Shown: positions 32,932 to 45,500, counted from the first letter of the stretch. The stretch is DNA of 64,000 nucleotides from Chimonanthus salicifolius (GCA_013350335.1 CM023534.1:20789302-20853301); one strand, 5' to 3'. Numbers and translations: made by a program. Notes: a model not told the origin generated them from the letters alone.

Positions 32932-32976
<45 letters not shown>
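32932..32976. repeat. (TA)n microsatellite in solo LTR 1
   Basis: About 45 bp of TA repeats lie close to the LTR 3' end. Confidence 0.95.
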
Positions 32977-32979
<3 letters not shown>

Positions 32980-33022
32980 TCTGATTTTCGACTAGTGAAA
33001 AAGGGCGAGGTGTTACAGGAAG

Positions 33023-33246
33023 TGTAGGTTCATTAATAATCACTCCTATGTGATTCTGGTTAGGGTTGGAGGTGATTTCTTCTTATGAGAATTCCTCGTG
33101 AGACTTTTGACCCGACGTCCTATAGTATTCAATAGAGACGATGATTCTCCTTGAAGCCATTTAGATTTCAGTTTCTCAGACTAGGTGGTACGATCATTCT
33201 CAGAATTAGAGGACATGATAATGACTGTGGACTTGTCCCTTGTCAT
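33023..33246 (-). pseudogene. SIRE-like accessory ORF, N-terminal part
   Basis: The ATG at 33,246 opens MTRDKSTVIIMSSNSEN, followed by a serine/lysine-rich region with one in-frame stop (after DRTT) and a frame change before the LTR insertion site. It resembles the charged N-terminus of the frame at 39,507. The rest of the ORF continues at 29,761 beyond solo LTR 1. Confidence 0.5.
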
Positions 33247-34780
33247 TTTCAACTACTATAGATGGAAAAGAGCACAAACCCTCTGTTTTTCCAACGAGAT
33301 TTCGCTTCAGGGGTCCTAACGGCTAACCTAGGGTATGGGAGGAGAAGAGGAAAATAGCAGAGCTTCAGCGGGAGGAGAAATGACGATTTCTAAATATTTT
33401 GTCGTTTTCGCAGAAAGAGTCATTTTTAACTTACTCTTTCTGATACACCAACCAATGGTGACCGACGACCTGTCTGTGTCGATATATATCGACTTGTCTC
33501 CCTTTGCGATTTTTCCCCCTTTCAGACAGTGTTCTGAATTCCAACAGTAACGGCCTGTCTTTGCCTCTGACTAGTCTATCCTTCGACCTTAGTTTTGCAA
33601 TGAAGGAAGACTGGGTATGTGTGTGTGTGCTTGTGATGTTCATAGTTCATCAAGCTTTGCTTATACACTTTTTATGTCAGTGATGATACATACATTCACA
33701 CCGTATCCGTGCCATTTGAAGATTCAGTTCATTCTTCTGAAGATAGGCACAGACCATGGATTTCAGATCTCTTTTCCAGGATCCAAAACAATCCAAGATT
33801 CTTGGACACATTTAATTCACCAATTTGAGTATATTGTCCAAGTGTGTGATGTCATAAAATGCGGTATTTCAAGGCTTTAGCAAGGTAAGACATATATGAA
33901 TATAATTCATTCCACATAATGTATATTTGAATGAAATTCAAAGCGCACTAGTCATACATTCATTTCTTGATTTGAGTACTGATCAAGCATACAAGAATGA
34001 AGTATGACCCTACACACACAGCTCTTATGCCAATTATCATGTTATTACCCAAAACATGATAAACTCTTTTACCATTCGTTCAAGGGAGCTTTGATTCCTT
34101 GAAAAGAGTTGGTACTTAAATGAATTATTCAATCATTACTTTTGGTAAGTCACACCGAACTAAATATCCATTTAACGACAAAGAGCATGTTTCATTCCAC
34201 ATGAGATTTACAAGTTGGAATGAAACGACAATGTGAATGTGTACCATGTCAGCTGTAAACACATACACAACCTATATATGAGGTAATGCACACACTACGA
34301 ACATTTTCCTAAAGATGTACAAATCACATGGCACATGAAATGAGATAAGTATATTCCAATATAAGAGTGCATACCAACATGTATAACACATATCTTACAA
34401 TGGATCAATCCAACAATCAAACAAGAACATGGATCGAATGTAAGATGCCGATTCCAAAAACATGTTTCAAATGTGGTACTAGCAGTGGTATCCTTTCACA
34501 CATTTGAACATATCATTGTGAGACTTGAAATCTAAGTTCACAATCCAGTGATGGCCTTTTGTCAAATTTGGTTTTTAGCCATGGGTGCCTTCCCATTTGA
34601 TCTTATGGTTCAACACTCCAGATTTTGTAACATGATGTTGGTCTTTAGACATCTCGGTACTAGTCCTTGTAGGACACTTGGAGGTCATTACCTTTTTCAA
34701 GTTCCTTTACTCCACCCCCTTCTTCTCTTAGAGGGTATAGCTTGGACTTTTACAATGGATGAATTTTAACTGATCACTTA
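33247..34780 (-). other. Internal non-coding region of the SIRE-like element
   Basis: AT-rich sequence with only short frames. No gag, protease, integrase or RT motif is seen, so pol seems to be missing from this copy. It is bounded on the right by solo LTR 34,781-36,703. Confidence 0.4.
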
Positions 34781-36703
34781 TGTTAGTGCCTTGGCTTGGT
34801 CAAGTCCCTATATTTGTCAATTCCATTACTCGGAAAGAAGCAATTGCTGGAAGCTTGAAGACCCAAGATGATCAAGAATAAAGATCATGCTCTACCGGAT
34901 TGAAGTTCATCGTTATGACAATCACAAAACAGGTAGTATGGCCATAGATGACTTTAGGTGGTACCAACACCTTAGAAAGGACTATCCCTAGGCTTAGAAG
35001 AACAAATGGTTAAATCACAAAAAACCTAGTGAGAAAGCTTAACACTGAAATGGAAGCAAACTTGGAAATATGAATTATGTTCACTGTCAGCTCGACCAGT
35101 CTTATCTCAGCGACCCCTCGGTGCAGTCTGGATTGACCCATCGTGGTCAAAGACTGGTCGGCCCGAGTGAAATAGGTTCTGGAATGTTGAACTGTCAGTC
35201 TGGGCATGCCTCTGATTGAGAGTCTCGTATGCACCGACCCCTCGGTGAAAGGCTAAAATGAACCCTCGTGGTCAACAACTCCTCGATCAAGATTTATGAG
35301 TTTTGGACTTAGAAATCAGGTGGACTATTGAGAAAACAGACATATCGGTAGTTCAAGACCGATTGAGAGTAGCTAGGATCGACCTCTCGGTAATGGGCGA
35401 CAGGTCATTCTGGATAACAGGTTTCTAAGTTGAAACTACTGTCAAGCATGTTTTGCATCATAACGACCCTCTAGTATGGACCGACCCCTCGGTACCATAA
35501 GTGTCGACCCATCGGAGACAACGACATATTGACCTGGGAAAGAATATTACCGTTGGGAGTGCACTTAATGCACAACGGTCGGAATTGTAATGATAACATT
35601 TCTAGTCACCGACCCCTTGGTGCGACCGACTTCTCGGTACATTATTGTTACTACCACTGGTTGCCTTCGCTATATAAACCAACCTTTATGCAACCAGTTG
35701 GTATCCTTCGGACGGATCAATTGGACCCTCATCTTTACCAGTGAGCTTAAACAAGGGCCAACAGAATGATCACTCTCTCTCTCATGCTTGCATTAGGGGA
35801 ATCAAATACAACCAATCAAATGGATTGAGTTGTAAGAGAGAGAGGAAGGATGATGAAAACTCATTAACAACCAATTTGAGGATTGATTTTGAAAGTGAGA
35901 AGGAGAGAACCATAAATTAGGAAACCTTTGGTAGAACCAGTTTCCTTGTCACCCTTGATTGTGATTGCTAAACGACGGCTAAGGGGCGGAGTATCGGCAT
36001 ACATGGGTGGGATCTCGAAGAAGCACACATCAGAAGAGAGAGATTCAAAGGCAACTGCTTATTGGTTTCAATTTTCTTTTAAAACCTTTGTTCTGAAGTG
36101 GATTAAGGTGAGGTACCCCGGAACCACTATAAAAAAATTCTAGAGTGGTGTCTCCAGCACAGAGGCGGGTGGAACTCCCGCCCAAATGGATATGTAGAAT
36201 TCCTATTCAACAGTGGTGGGTGAAATTTCCAGCCGATTGAGTGAGTTGAAATTCATACTCTAATTGTGAGGATGTAAGTCCCCACTTAGTGGATTTTGAG
36301 GATAGCTCAAGGTTGAGCGAGTCCTAACAGTGAATGTAGGTTGGCTAACCGAACCACTTCAAAATGGTCTTATGGTGTTTGATCTATGTGTGTTTGTATT
36401 TAGGTTTTAAGTACTCTTTTTAACACACATCGCTTTTTCATATTGATTATCTTACTCTACACATTGTGCACAATCAACGATAATCAAACTTTATGTAAAG
36501 GGACATTATCTTAGTGTGATCAATCAATGAAATTGTCACACTAAACAAATCTCTTGATTAAACAATCCGCTGCACTTCAAATAATCAAGAAATTTGTAAA
36601 CACCATTAAAAATGGGATTGACCTATTCACCCCCCCCCCCCCCCCCCCCTTTCTCTTTCGGGTCAATCATGTTGTTCTAGCACATTGAAAATGGGAACTT
36701 TCA
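34781..36703 (+). mobile_element. SIRE-like copia solo LTR (1,923 bp), TSD ACTTA
   Basis: It begins TGTTAGTGCC, ends GGGAACTTTCA, and is flanked by ACTTA at 34,776-34,780 and 36,704-36,708. No primer-binding site or polypurine tract adjoins it, so it is a true solo LTR. It lies in plus orientation inside a minus-strand element of the same family. It carries ACCGACCCCTCGGT dyads (35,233-35,246; 35,480-35,493) and a C20 tract near its end. Confidence 0.9.
36630..36649. repeat. Poly-C tract (20 C)
   Basis: This homopolymer is near the 3' end of the solo LTR, at the position equivalent to the poly-G tracts in minus-oriented copies. Confidence 0.95.
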
Positions 36704-36708
36704 ACTTA

Positions 36709-37142
36709 TATTTTCAGCACACAAATTGATTGATAGGTGATGATATCCATTGGGCTAGAAGAGGTGATTTTTCAGTGGATTATTTCAGCCTCTTTCGTTG
36801 TTTCATGTCTTTTAAATATTTTGACAGTATATCATGAAACAACACTAATGAATGCTACATATGTTTGGTTTACGTGCATAGCCAATAAATCACTAGTCCA
36901 AGCAATTTTGGTCTTTGGATAAAGTAGTCACAGAAGTTGAAGGTTTATACAATACTTCTTCCATAGGCACAAAACACTTCCTATTCACCTATTTCCAACT
37001 TAAATTAATACTGAAACATATTATCATTCTTCATTTCATTTTTTATCAAGAGTGGAGTCTTGGAAATATCATGGCTTTCTCTTATAGCCATTGTTCTTGC
37101 ACGGATCAACTCGAACGGTTAGATCCTTTCTCAAAAGCATCA
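36709..37142 (-). pseudogene. SIRE-like gag 5' remnant
   Basis: On the minus strand, an ATG at about 37,097 opens MAIRESHDISKTP, nearly the same start as at 19,127. It is followed by a degenerate AT-rich tail to 36,709. It lies about 45 bases downstream of the primer-binding site, as expected for gag. Most of gag is not recognisable. Confidence 0.55.
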
Positions 37143-37157
37143 GGCTCTGATATCAAT
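37143..37157 (-). promoter_or_regulatory. Primer-binding site (initiator tRNA-Met type), mutated
   Basis: The minus strand reads ATTGATATCAGAGCC, one or two changes from the usual TTGGTATCAGAGCC, directly next to the LTR. Confidence 0.75.
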
Positions 37158-38191
37158 TAAAAGTTCCCATTTTCAATGTGCTAGAACAACATGATTGACC
37201 CTAAAGGGGGGGTGAATAGGTCAATCCCATTTTTAATGGTGTTTACAAATTTCTTGATTATTTTGAGTTCTGCAGAATATTTAATCAAGAGATTTGTTTA
37301 GTGTGATAATTTAATTAAGCGATCACACTAAGATTTATGACCTTTTTCATAGTTTGATTATTGATGCTTGTGCGCAATGTGTAGAATGAGATAATCAACA
37401 TGCAAAGTGATGTGTGTTAAGAAGAGTACTTAAATACTAAATACAAATACACATAGATCAAACGCTGTAAGACCATTTTAAAGTGGTTCGGTTAGCCAAC
37501 CTATATCCACTGTTAAGACTCGCTCAACCTTGAGCTGTCCCCAAAATCCACTAAGTGGGGACTAACACCCTCACAACTAGAGTAGGAATTTCACCTCACT
37601 CAATCGAATAAGAATTTCACCCAGCACTATCGAATAGGAATTCCACCTATCCATTTGGTCGGGAATTCCACTCACCTCTGTGCCAGAGACAATGCTCTAA
37701 AGTTTTTTTATATTGGTTCTGGGGTACCTCCCCTTAATTCATTTTCAGATAAAAGGCTTTAAAGAAAATTAAAACCAAGAAACACTTGCCTTTGAAGCTC
37801 TTTCTACTGATGTGCGCTTCTTCAAGATCCCACCCAATGTGTGCCGATGCTCCTCCTTGTGGCCGCCATTTTAGCACAGTCTACGGTGTCAAGAAAATTG
37901 GTTCTACCAAACGTTTCCTAATTTAGGATTATTTCCTTCTCACTTTTTAACTCAATCCTCAGATTGGTTGTTTATGAGTTTTCTTCCTTCCCCTCTCTCG
38001 CACAACTCAATCCATTTGATTGGTTGTATTTGATTCCCCTAGTCTAAGCACGAGAGAGAGAGTGATCTTTTTGTTGGCCTTTGTTAAGCTCACTGATAAA
38101 GATGAGGGCCAAACTGATCCTTCCGAAGGATACCAACTAGTTGCATGAAGATTGATATCAACTAGGATACCACATTAAATGTACTCCCAAC
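37158..38191 (-). mobile_element. SIRE-like 5' LTR, truncated
   Basis: It follows the full LTR at 26,533-28,453 from its AAAGTTC end through the GGTTCGGTTAGCC and CCCAATGTGTGCCGA regions, then breaks up after GTTGCATGAAGATTG (about 38,155). A short rearranged piece ending in ACTCCCAAC (38,191) joins foreign accessory-ORF sequence. The terminal TG is mutated to TA. Confidence 0.7.
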
Positions 38192-39507
38192 TGGCAGTGT
38201 CGACTCTAGGTTGTTCATCTGTGTCCTCTACTGCTTCAGTTTCTTCTGCAGGGGCTGTGGAGGAGTATAGGTCAGGAATAGAAGAGGGTACAGAGGCAAT
38301 ACCAATAAGTTGTTCATATAGAGTCTTACCTAGAGACTTACTGATTGCAGTGGCATCTAGAGGCCTAGTTGACTGGAGCTTATCCTCCGTGGATGGCTTT
38401 AGTCCAAAATGCACTGCTATCCTATACATGAGGTAGCAAAATGGAGGATGACTAATTATGGAAGAATTTATGTATTTGAGGATGGTCTGACACATAATAG
38501 TGCGTAAACAGAGTTCTTCCCAATCACAACTACGTACATGTGAGCCAACATGAATTGATTTAAATCACCCATGTTTCCATGCCTGGGATAAAGATTGGAA
38601 CAGAAAAATAGGTGCAGCAACCTATATTCTGGGAGCATATCAGCTTTCATGGGCCAAATCCTTTTCCTCTAGATAACTGTCTTTCTCTTTTTCGCAGAAC
38701 TTGTTTACATATTTTTGTTTGTTTCTCATCCTTGTCTCAAACTTGTTATGGATGATTGGGACGAAGGGATGCTTAGCCATGGGTATTCTAAGCAGTTGGG
38801 CCACCAATGGAGAACCAAATTCTATAGGCTCCTGATTTTGGAAGTAGAGCCAAAACCAATTTGTTTTCTCTTTATGAGCTTCGATTGAGCAACACATCCT
38901 CTTGGCCATCCTGGGGTACAATTTTCCAGCCCACTTCAGAAGGTTTTCCCTTCCAACCTTTCTAAGGTGTTTAAGAACACCAAGCTTGTAAAACAGCTCT
39001 ACATTAGTTATTCTTTCCATGTTAAGTTCCCTGAATGAAAGATAAGGTTTGAGCGGCAGTAAGAGGGGGGCATGATAATCAGCTTTATCTTCATCTTCTC
39101 CACTTACATCTTCATATTCTGATCTAACACCCTGATCCCTTGAATCCACATCATCTCATTCTTCACTTTCATCTAAATCCTCATCTTAGTCTCCCATACT
39201 GACAGTTTCATCATCCCCAATGTTTTTCTTAGTCTAGTCTCCTTCTTCCACATGTACTTCTAGGGGTTAGTTTGGAAGGTTGGTTTTGTTGAGAGGAAGT
39301 TTTCTTGGCCTTATGCTTGAATCTAACCCTGGGGCTCTGTTGATTTCGAGGGGTGGTTGTGTCCTCAAAGGAAATTTTAGAGGGCTTGGGGTTCGAATTT
39401 ACTCTCACCTTCCTAGGTTTAGCTCTTTTGGCTGGAGGAGAGGATTCAATGGGTTCAACCTCAATTTCTGGAGTCTTAAAGTTCTCTGGGTACTTGGTTC
39501 TTGCCAT
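38175..39507 (-). pseudogene. Retrotransposon accessory ORF (plant transposon protein-like), broken
   Basis: Three consecutive minus-strand open pieces run 39,229-39,507, 38,640-39,149 and 38,175-38,495 (coding probably ends near 38,193). The N-terminus is basic and proline-rich (ESSPPAKRAKPRKVRVNSNP), followed by an acidic stretch. The central piece has FYKLGVLKHLRK, ENLLKWAGKLYPRMAKRMCC and WLYFQNQEPIEFGSP, recalling a domain of unknown function found in extra ORFs of large plant retrotransposons ('LYP..VKEFY' type). The pieces are separated by stop codons or frame changes. The assignment to that group is from memory of motif style and is tentative. Confidence 0.5.
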
Positions 39508-40375
39508 TTCCTCTCTATCATTTACGAATTTTGTATCAGAAACGAAATGGGCAGAGAATAGAGCTTACCCGAGTAAAAAATCCATTGAAATCATCGAGGG
39601 GAATGGTTTTCGGATGTGGGGCAACCTTTTTCTGGATAAAAAACACGAATCGTCGTTTGTACGATCTTCTCTGGAGATCTAGGCACGAACCAATCATTGG
39701 TTTTTTTTTTTTTTTTTGGAGAAAAGGGCGAAGGGTCGCAGAGATGAAGAGTGAAATAACCTAAAAAAATGCGATATGGTTTTAACTTAAACTAATTCGC
39801 CGACACGAATGATTAATCGTACTAACGATCGGTCGCATAGCCGATAGTTTATCATTCGGCGATTGATCGCCAAAGTCCAGACTGGATTTTCTTTCAACAA
39901 TTTGAATTTTTGATTTTTCAAAACCCATTTGATTTCTTAACACCAGCATGATATACACACATCACATTTATCATAATAAACACAACATATATCGTAAAAA
40001 CCTCTTGCAATTGATCAAAATGAAATCCATATACCAAGTTAAGTACACTTTGATCAAATCTATGCAAGAATAAGTTGTTGAGACACACCCCCTTTCAAAC
40101 AAGCAAACACACAAATATGTTTAACTGTTTTAGACTGAAATTTTGCACTTTGAATCTGTGTTTTCACAGCAGATATAGTTTTCCAAGAAAAACTAGTGCA
40201 ATAGCCAGTAAATGCATAGTCTAAGCTTGTAATCACCAAAATTTCTCTTTCATGTTATAGCACTTGGACTATTTGAACTCTACATATCACTAGAGTTCAG
40301 TGTGCTAAGGTTTTAAGATATGAACCATAACAACACATGATTAGATGATGGTCTATCTCCTAGGACTCCAAAAGG
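39508..40375. other. Non-coding interval between accessory ORF and gag remnant
   Basis: It contains a T-run (about 39,701-39,718) and a block with several CGATCG/CGGCGA motifs (39,800-39,880). No protein family is seen; pol is not present. Confidence 0.4.
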
Positions 40376-41464
40376 TTAATTAGGTCTCTCATACACATTC
40401 CTTTGGGCATACCTTGGAGGTCCAAGTATTGGATATCTTAACGCCTTCAAAACATAGTTTAGTTGTCTTAACAAGGAGTCATGCTTTGGGTTCACCCTCA
40501 TTGTGATTATCCTATTATTAGGTCTTGGTGGATATCTTTTAGGCTTTACCTTAGGATTTTGTGAGTGTCTTCTATTATCAAGATTTGAGGCTTGTTTTTG
40601 GGATTTATCCTCCATGTGCCTCTTTCTACGGCTACATTCCATCTTGTAATGTTCAACCTCACGGCAATAAAAATACTTACCCGTGGGCGTTTTAGACATA
40701 TTTCCCTTAACAAATTCCCTGGCCAATAGGTCCATTGGTGTCCAAAGAGGAACCAAGACCCGACATATCGCCCAATGTTTTACCCATACTTAAAGAGTTT
40801 TTCCAATCTTTTTTCCCCTTGGGTAAACTTATCTTGGAACTTTTCTTTATGATTTTTCAAATCATGTAATTCTAGAGATAGTTCCATAACATGATCTTCA
40901 AGAAATTTCCTGACATCACTCAGCATCTTGATGTCATCCCTTTCACTTTTTAATGTCTCTTGAAGATACACTTCATTTCTCTTAATCTTCAAAACTTCTT
41001 CATTTGAAGATTTCAACTCTAAAGTGAGGGACTCATTGGCTTTCCTCAAAACTTCCAGTTGGTTTGCAAGGTTTAATTTTTCAGATTTAAACCTGTCTAC
41101 CTTCTTAGCCTAATTTCTCACTTTCTAGATACAGAGCATTGTATGAGTCTTGGAGATCGTCATCCTCATTAAGATCCTCATTCCCATCTTTTTTTTTTTC
41201 ACTTGAGGATCCCTCTTGTACATCACTGATGGAGGTTATAAAGCATTTCAAATTTTCACCTCTCTTGTAATTCTCCATTTGGTTATGAGATGTGGAGCCT
41301 TCCATTGGACTATCCAAAGATTTACAAAAGTTTTCAATAAACTCTTCTTGGATAGAAGTCCAATCTTCTTCAACATGGGATGCACACTTTTTTTTTTCTA
41401 TTTTTGTTTTCAAATAAGAGTAAACAAACAGAAAATATCTACAATCAATTTTTCGGGCATCCAA
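40376..41464 (-). pseudogene. SIRE-like copia gag, broken
   Basis: Three minus-strand pieces. 41,105-41,464 is acidic and asparagine/serine-rich. 40,780-41,049 is a long charged coiled coil (ESLTLELKSSNEEVLKIKRN). 40,376-40,756 carries a degenerate zinc knuckle YFYCREVEHYKMEC, in which the first cysteine of CX2CX4HX4C is replaced. This order (coiled coil, then knuckle, then basic tail) fits the C-terminal half of SIRE/Maximus Gag, the RNA-packaging structural protein. In-frame stops separate the pieces. The adjoining primer-binding site and LTR at 41,521-42,560 confirm the element. Confidence 0.7.
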
Positions 41465-41520
41465 GATGACGTTCTAGCACGGATCAACTCGGATGGTTAG
41501 ATCCTTTGATGTGAGCACGA

Positions 41521-41535
41521 GGCTCTGATACCAAT
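41521..41535 (-). promoter_or_regulatory. Primer-binding site (initiator tRNA-Met)
   Basis: The minus strand reads ATTGGTATCAGAGCC immediately inside the LTR that starts at 41,536. This is the canonical copia primer-binding sequence and fixes the element on the minus strand. Confidence 0.85.
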
Positions 41536-42560
41536 TGAATTTCCCGTTGAGCTAGAAAGGATAGGAGAGAGGGGGGGGGGGGGGGGGGTGAATAGATCAA
41601 TCCCAACATTAATTGTCTTTTCAAAATTTTCTTCATTAAAGAGCAACTGTGCATAATTAAATCTAAGTTAATCAAGTGTGTGATTTTGAAAGTGTACAAG
41701 TTAACAATCAATCAATCACACAAAGAGACAATGCACACGATGTATAGTGGTTTGGTTCGTCAACCTACATCCACTGTTAGGACTCCCTTAACCTTGAGCT
41801 ATCTCCAAATTCACTATGTGAGGACTTACACCCTCACAATTAGAATAGAAATTCCACCTCACTCAATCGACTAGGAATTCCACCTACCACTGTGCCAGAG
41901 ACGACGCTCTAGGCTTTTTATAGTGGTTCCGGAGCAAATCCCCCTTAATCCACTTTACACTGATATGGTATTAAAAATGAAATTAAAAACCAAGAAGCAC
42001 TTTCGTTGGAACTCAAATATGATAAAGTGTGCTTCTTGAAGATCCACCCAATGTGTGCTCGTACAATCTCGACGTTCCTCCTTCTAGACTAGTCGTAATC
42101 ACAGTACTTGGGTGACTAGGAAATTGGGTACACCAATATCTATCCTAGAATGATATGCTTAATCCTTATTTTTTAATCTCAATCACGAATGGATTGGATA
42201 ATTAAATGATTTGTTCTGATTTGCCAAGAGAAAATAAGCCAGGATAATTTGCCTTTAATCCTTGGGAGTTTTACCTTGAGAATATAGTTATTTTTATGCT
42301 CTAAGGGTCTCTAATAAACTCACCAACAAATGAAGTATTTATAGGCAAGATAGAATTTCCAAAAAACAGAACCACACGATTGGTCGTGACCACACGATCG
42401 ATCGTCCATGTTTGAATTCATGCTCACCAACCCGACCGTTGTGCATTAAATGCACTGCAACAGCACAATAACGGTAACAACGCGATCGATCGTGTCCACA
42501 ACTGATTGTCCGTGTTCCAGATAACAGATCGTGGGTTGGCAATCAAATCGGCCTAAGGCT
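41536..42560 (-). mobile_element. SIRE-like 5' LTR of a second subfamily, truncated
   Basis: It starts TGAATTTCCC next to the primer-binding site, has an 18-G tract (41,571-41,588), and shares CATCCACTGTTAGGACT and CACCCAATGTGTGC with the other LTRs. Its U3-side repeats are CGATCGATCGT-type (42,385-42,500) instead of ACCGACCCC..GGT. The far end is lost near 42,560. Confidence 0.7.
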
Positions 42561-45500
42561 TCGAATCAGCCTAAGGCTATATGTTGATGTTTTAAATTTT
42601 TAAATCTCGCAAGTACACGAACCATTCGTAGTATAGTAATGTGAGAGCGAGGTCGAACCCAATGAAAAATCTCAAAGTATATCAATTTAAATTTATGTCA
42701 TCTAAAAATGAATTGTTTTTAAGAAATTAAATCATTATATGAGTCATGTATCTAATTTGAAAAATTAGCAAATAAAATGTGTTGATTTCATATTCTCACA
42801 TGGTGAATTAAATTTTGACCTAAATCATGATTAGAAATTCAAGTTGCAAAATTATTTAACATATCTTCCTAACTTTAATTGAATGAATTTTTGAGAGAGA
42901 GTGAGTGATTAAAAAGAAAATTAAAGAATTAAAGAATTAAAGATTAGATTATACAAGATTTGGGTTAAAATATCTATTACACAACAAACATGAAATTTAA
43001 CATAATTAAAAGACAGAAAATTAAATTGCATGGAAATAAATGACTGAAATTAAATGTGCAGTAACGTAAAGGTTGGTTGTTTGGAATAGATCGTTCATCA
43101 CCCAAGATGTGTAAACAAAGTAAAGGCCGAGATTTGAAATTGACGTAAAGATCTAAAATACAATTCATATTTATTAATAAAACAAGATTTACAACTTTTT
43201 AATTTAATTGATCAAAACCTTAGTAATCATGATTGAAATCTTACAATCAAGATCCTAACTATTACATACGCTCATGTTCAATTAAATAAATAAAAGTTGT
43301 ATTCTTGAAATTAAAAATAAAATAATCATAAAAGTATTTTAGAAATTGGATGTTCCAAGGTTCTAAATGAATGCTTCACTTTATTAAATGGAAAAACTAA
43401 AGTACAAGGCTTTGGAAGAAATTACATAGAAGAAATAAAATTACAATGGAAAAATTAATTGCTCACTTGGAAATCGTGTCGTGCTCTATCTTCTAGTCTT
43501 TTCTCCAGCCTTTAGTCCTCTTGAACTCCAGGTCATATTCGAATTTTACCTCTTGGGTAATGGGGTATTTATAGGTTTTGAAAAGAGATGGATGGCTTGG
43601 ATTAAATCAAGGTTTAAGGTGGGAAATCAAAGGACTGGATTGAATCTATATGGGAATGGATGATGGGGATTTAAGCTTGGCTTTTAGGGTTGCATAAGGA
43701 GAATCACACGAATTTGGTGTGGCTTTCCTTGGTGGCTAAGTCAAGGTGGAGAGAAGATAAGAGATTAGGGCTTGGATTGGCACTGGGAAATTCGAATTTG
43801 GCTATGTAGTTTTTAGGGTTTGTGCAATGAGATGATGAATGAATGGATGAGCTTAAGAGATGAATGAATGGATGGATGATAGAAAGATGAAATGGAGGGT
43901 TGACTAGGTGTGAAATTTGAATGGATTGGATTGGGATTGAGAAAATCGTGTGAGGTGTTGTGATTGGGATGATGAGGTGTGTTAAGATCCTAAGAATGTA
44001 TCTAGATGCTTTTTAGTCTAAGTGCATGGAGAGGTTTTAGGTTGCAAAAATTATGGGATGATGATGTGTAAAATGCGCATGGAGGCTAGCTTGAACTACA
44101 AGTTGTTCATTTATGAATGGAGGGCTTAGATTAAATGGGTTTTGATCTAATGGCTCTAAGGTGTTTTGGGTGAAATAATTATAGGAATGGGTAGATGGTT
44201 GATGGAGGGTTTAGATGCACAGGTGGATCTAAATGGATGATGAAATGCATGACCTAATTTCAAGATGATGTATGTATGTGATGGATTCATGTGGAGGCTC
44301 TAGGGTTTCTAAGAGATGAATGAGTGAATGAGATTAGATTACCTAATATCTAATGGCTAAGATGATCAATGAATGAAATGAATGTAAGGATTAAGAGGTG
44401 ATGCATGGATGAATACTAATCTAAGGTTAAGATGATCATGATGATGATGGATGACCTAGATCTAATGATAGGTGAATGGATGGGTAAGATTTGATAGAGA
44501 TCTAAGGTTTTTCCTAATTGGGTATGTGAGATTGAAGGTTAAGATCTAAGATGGAAGTTGGATGGTGTTGATGTGAAGTTGGGTTATGGGTTTTGGACAT
44601 AGGTAGTTGGGTGACTTAGGTAAATTCAAACATAGACCATGGAGTTCATTGGACTTGGGCTTTGGATTTGGATCTAGACCTCAACTCAGGCCCATTTGAA
44701 TTAGATTTGGGAGCTTGGGCCTTAGTTGGACTAAACTTGTACATTGGCCTGGCCCAAAGTGTGAAATGTGCATGGGCTTGCATGTGGCTTGGCCCGTTGA
44801 AGCTTTGTGGAGCATAGCTTGGCCCAATTGAACTGAATCTTGGCCTAATGACTTGAAATTTAGGCTTTGGCACTTGAATTGTAGCTTTTAACCTCTAAAA
44901 TTAAATAATTATTCAGCCACTTTAAATCAAAAAATTATTAATTAATCATAGACTCTCATAACTAGATCTAGATTAATTAATTTACATGAAAATCCTAGAA
45001 AGTGACCTAAAATAATTATAATAATTCTAGGTCTTCTTTTTAAAGCTGTAAACTTGCAATCTTCTGTTGTTTTAACTTGATTTTCCTGAACTTTCAATTT
45101 TTTACTACAAAACTGACAAACTACATTAAATGCACCATTATATACAAAATTGAGGATTAACTGGCCCAATAATCAGGGGTAAAAATGTAATATTTCAATG
45201 CTCAACAAATACCCCCAAACTCAAATTTTGCTAATCCTCGAGCAAAAGTAAAGCTAAAAAAATTCTAAAGACACACAGAAATCCTATTATAGACCAAATG
45301 AATAAATTGAAAATCCTAAACTAAACCACTTTTACTGGTACTCTCGATTGCATTTAGCGTATGCAACAAGATTTTAAACCACTAGCTCACCACTAGTGGA
45401 CGAGTTATAGTATCGTGAGGGCTTTCAGTGGTAATACCCACAGATATTAACATACTTAACAGGAACACAAGGATGAGAGGTTTAGACATCATACAACTCT

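Larger units (their letters stand above)
29762..33017 (+). mobile_element. Gypsy-type solo LTR 1 (3,256 bp), TSD GGAAG
   Basis: It begins TGTAACACCCTGG and ends CGAGGTGTTACA. The 5-bp GGAAG is present on both sides (29,757-29,761 and 33,018-33,022). No internal region is present, so this is a solo LTR left by LTR-LTR recombination. It contains a CT-rich leader ending in a splice-donor-like AAAAAGGTATGT (about 30,880), a GC-rich palindromic minisatellite (31,195-31,650) and a (TA)n run. The ends are typical of long-LTR plant gypsy (Tekay-like) elements. It sits inside the accessory ORF of a SIRE-like element. Confidence 0.9.

Noticed and set aside
41216..41500. 94-codon plus-strand ORF
   Set aside because: It is antisense to the copia gag remnant.
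44646..44873. 75-codon proline/serine-rich ORF
   Set aside because: It comes from GGCCCA/GGCTTGG-rich non-coding repeat sequence without family features.
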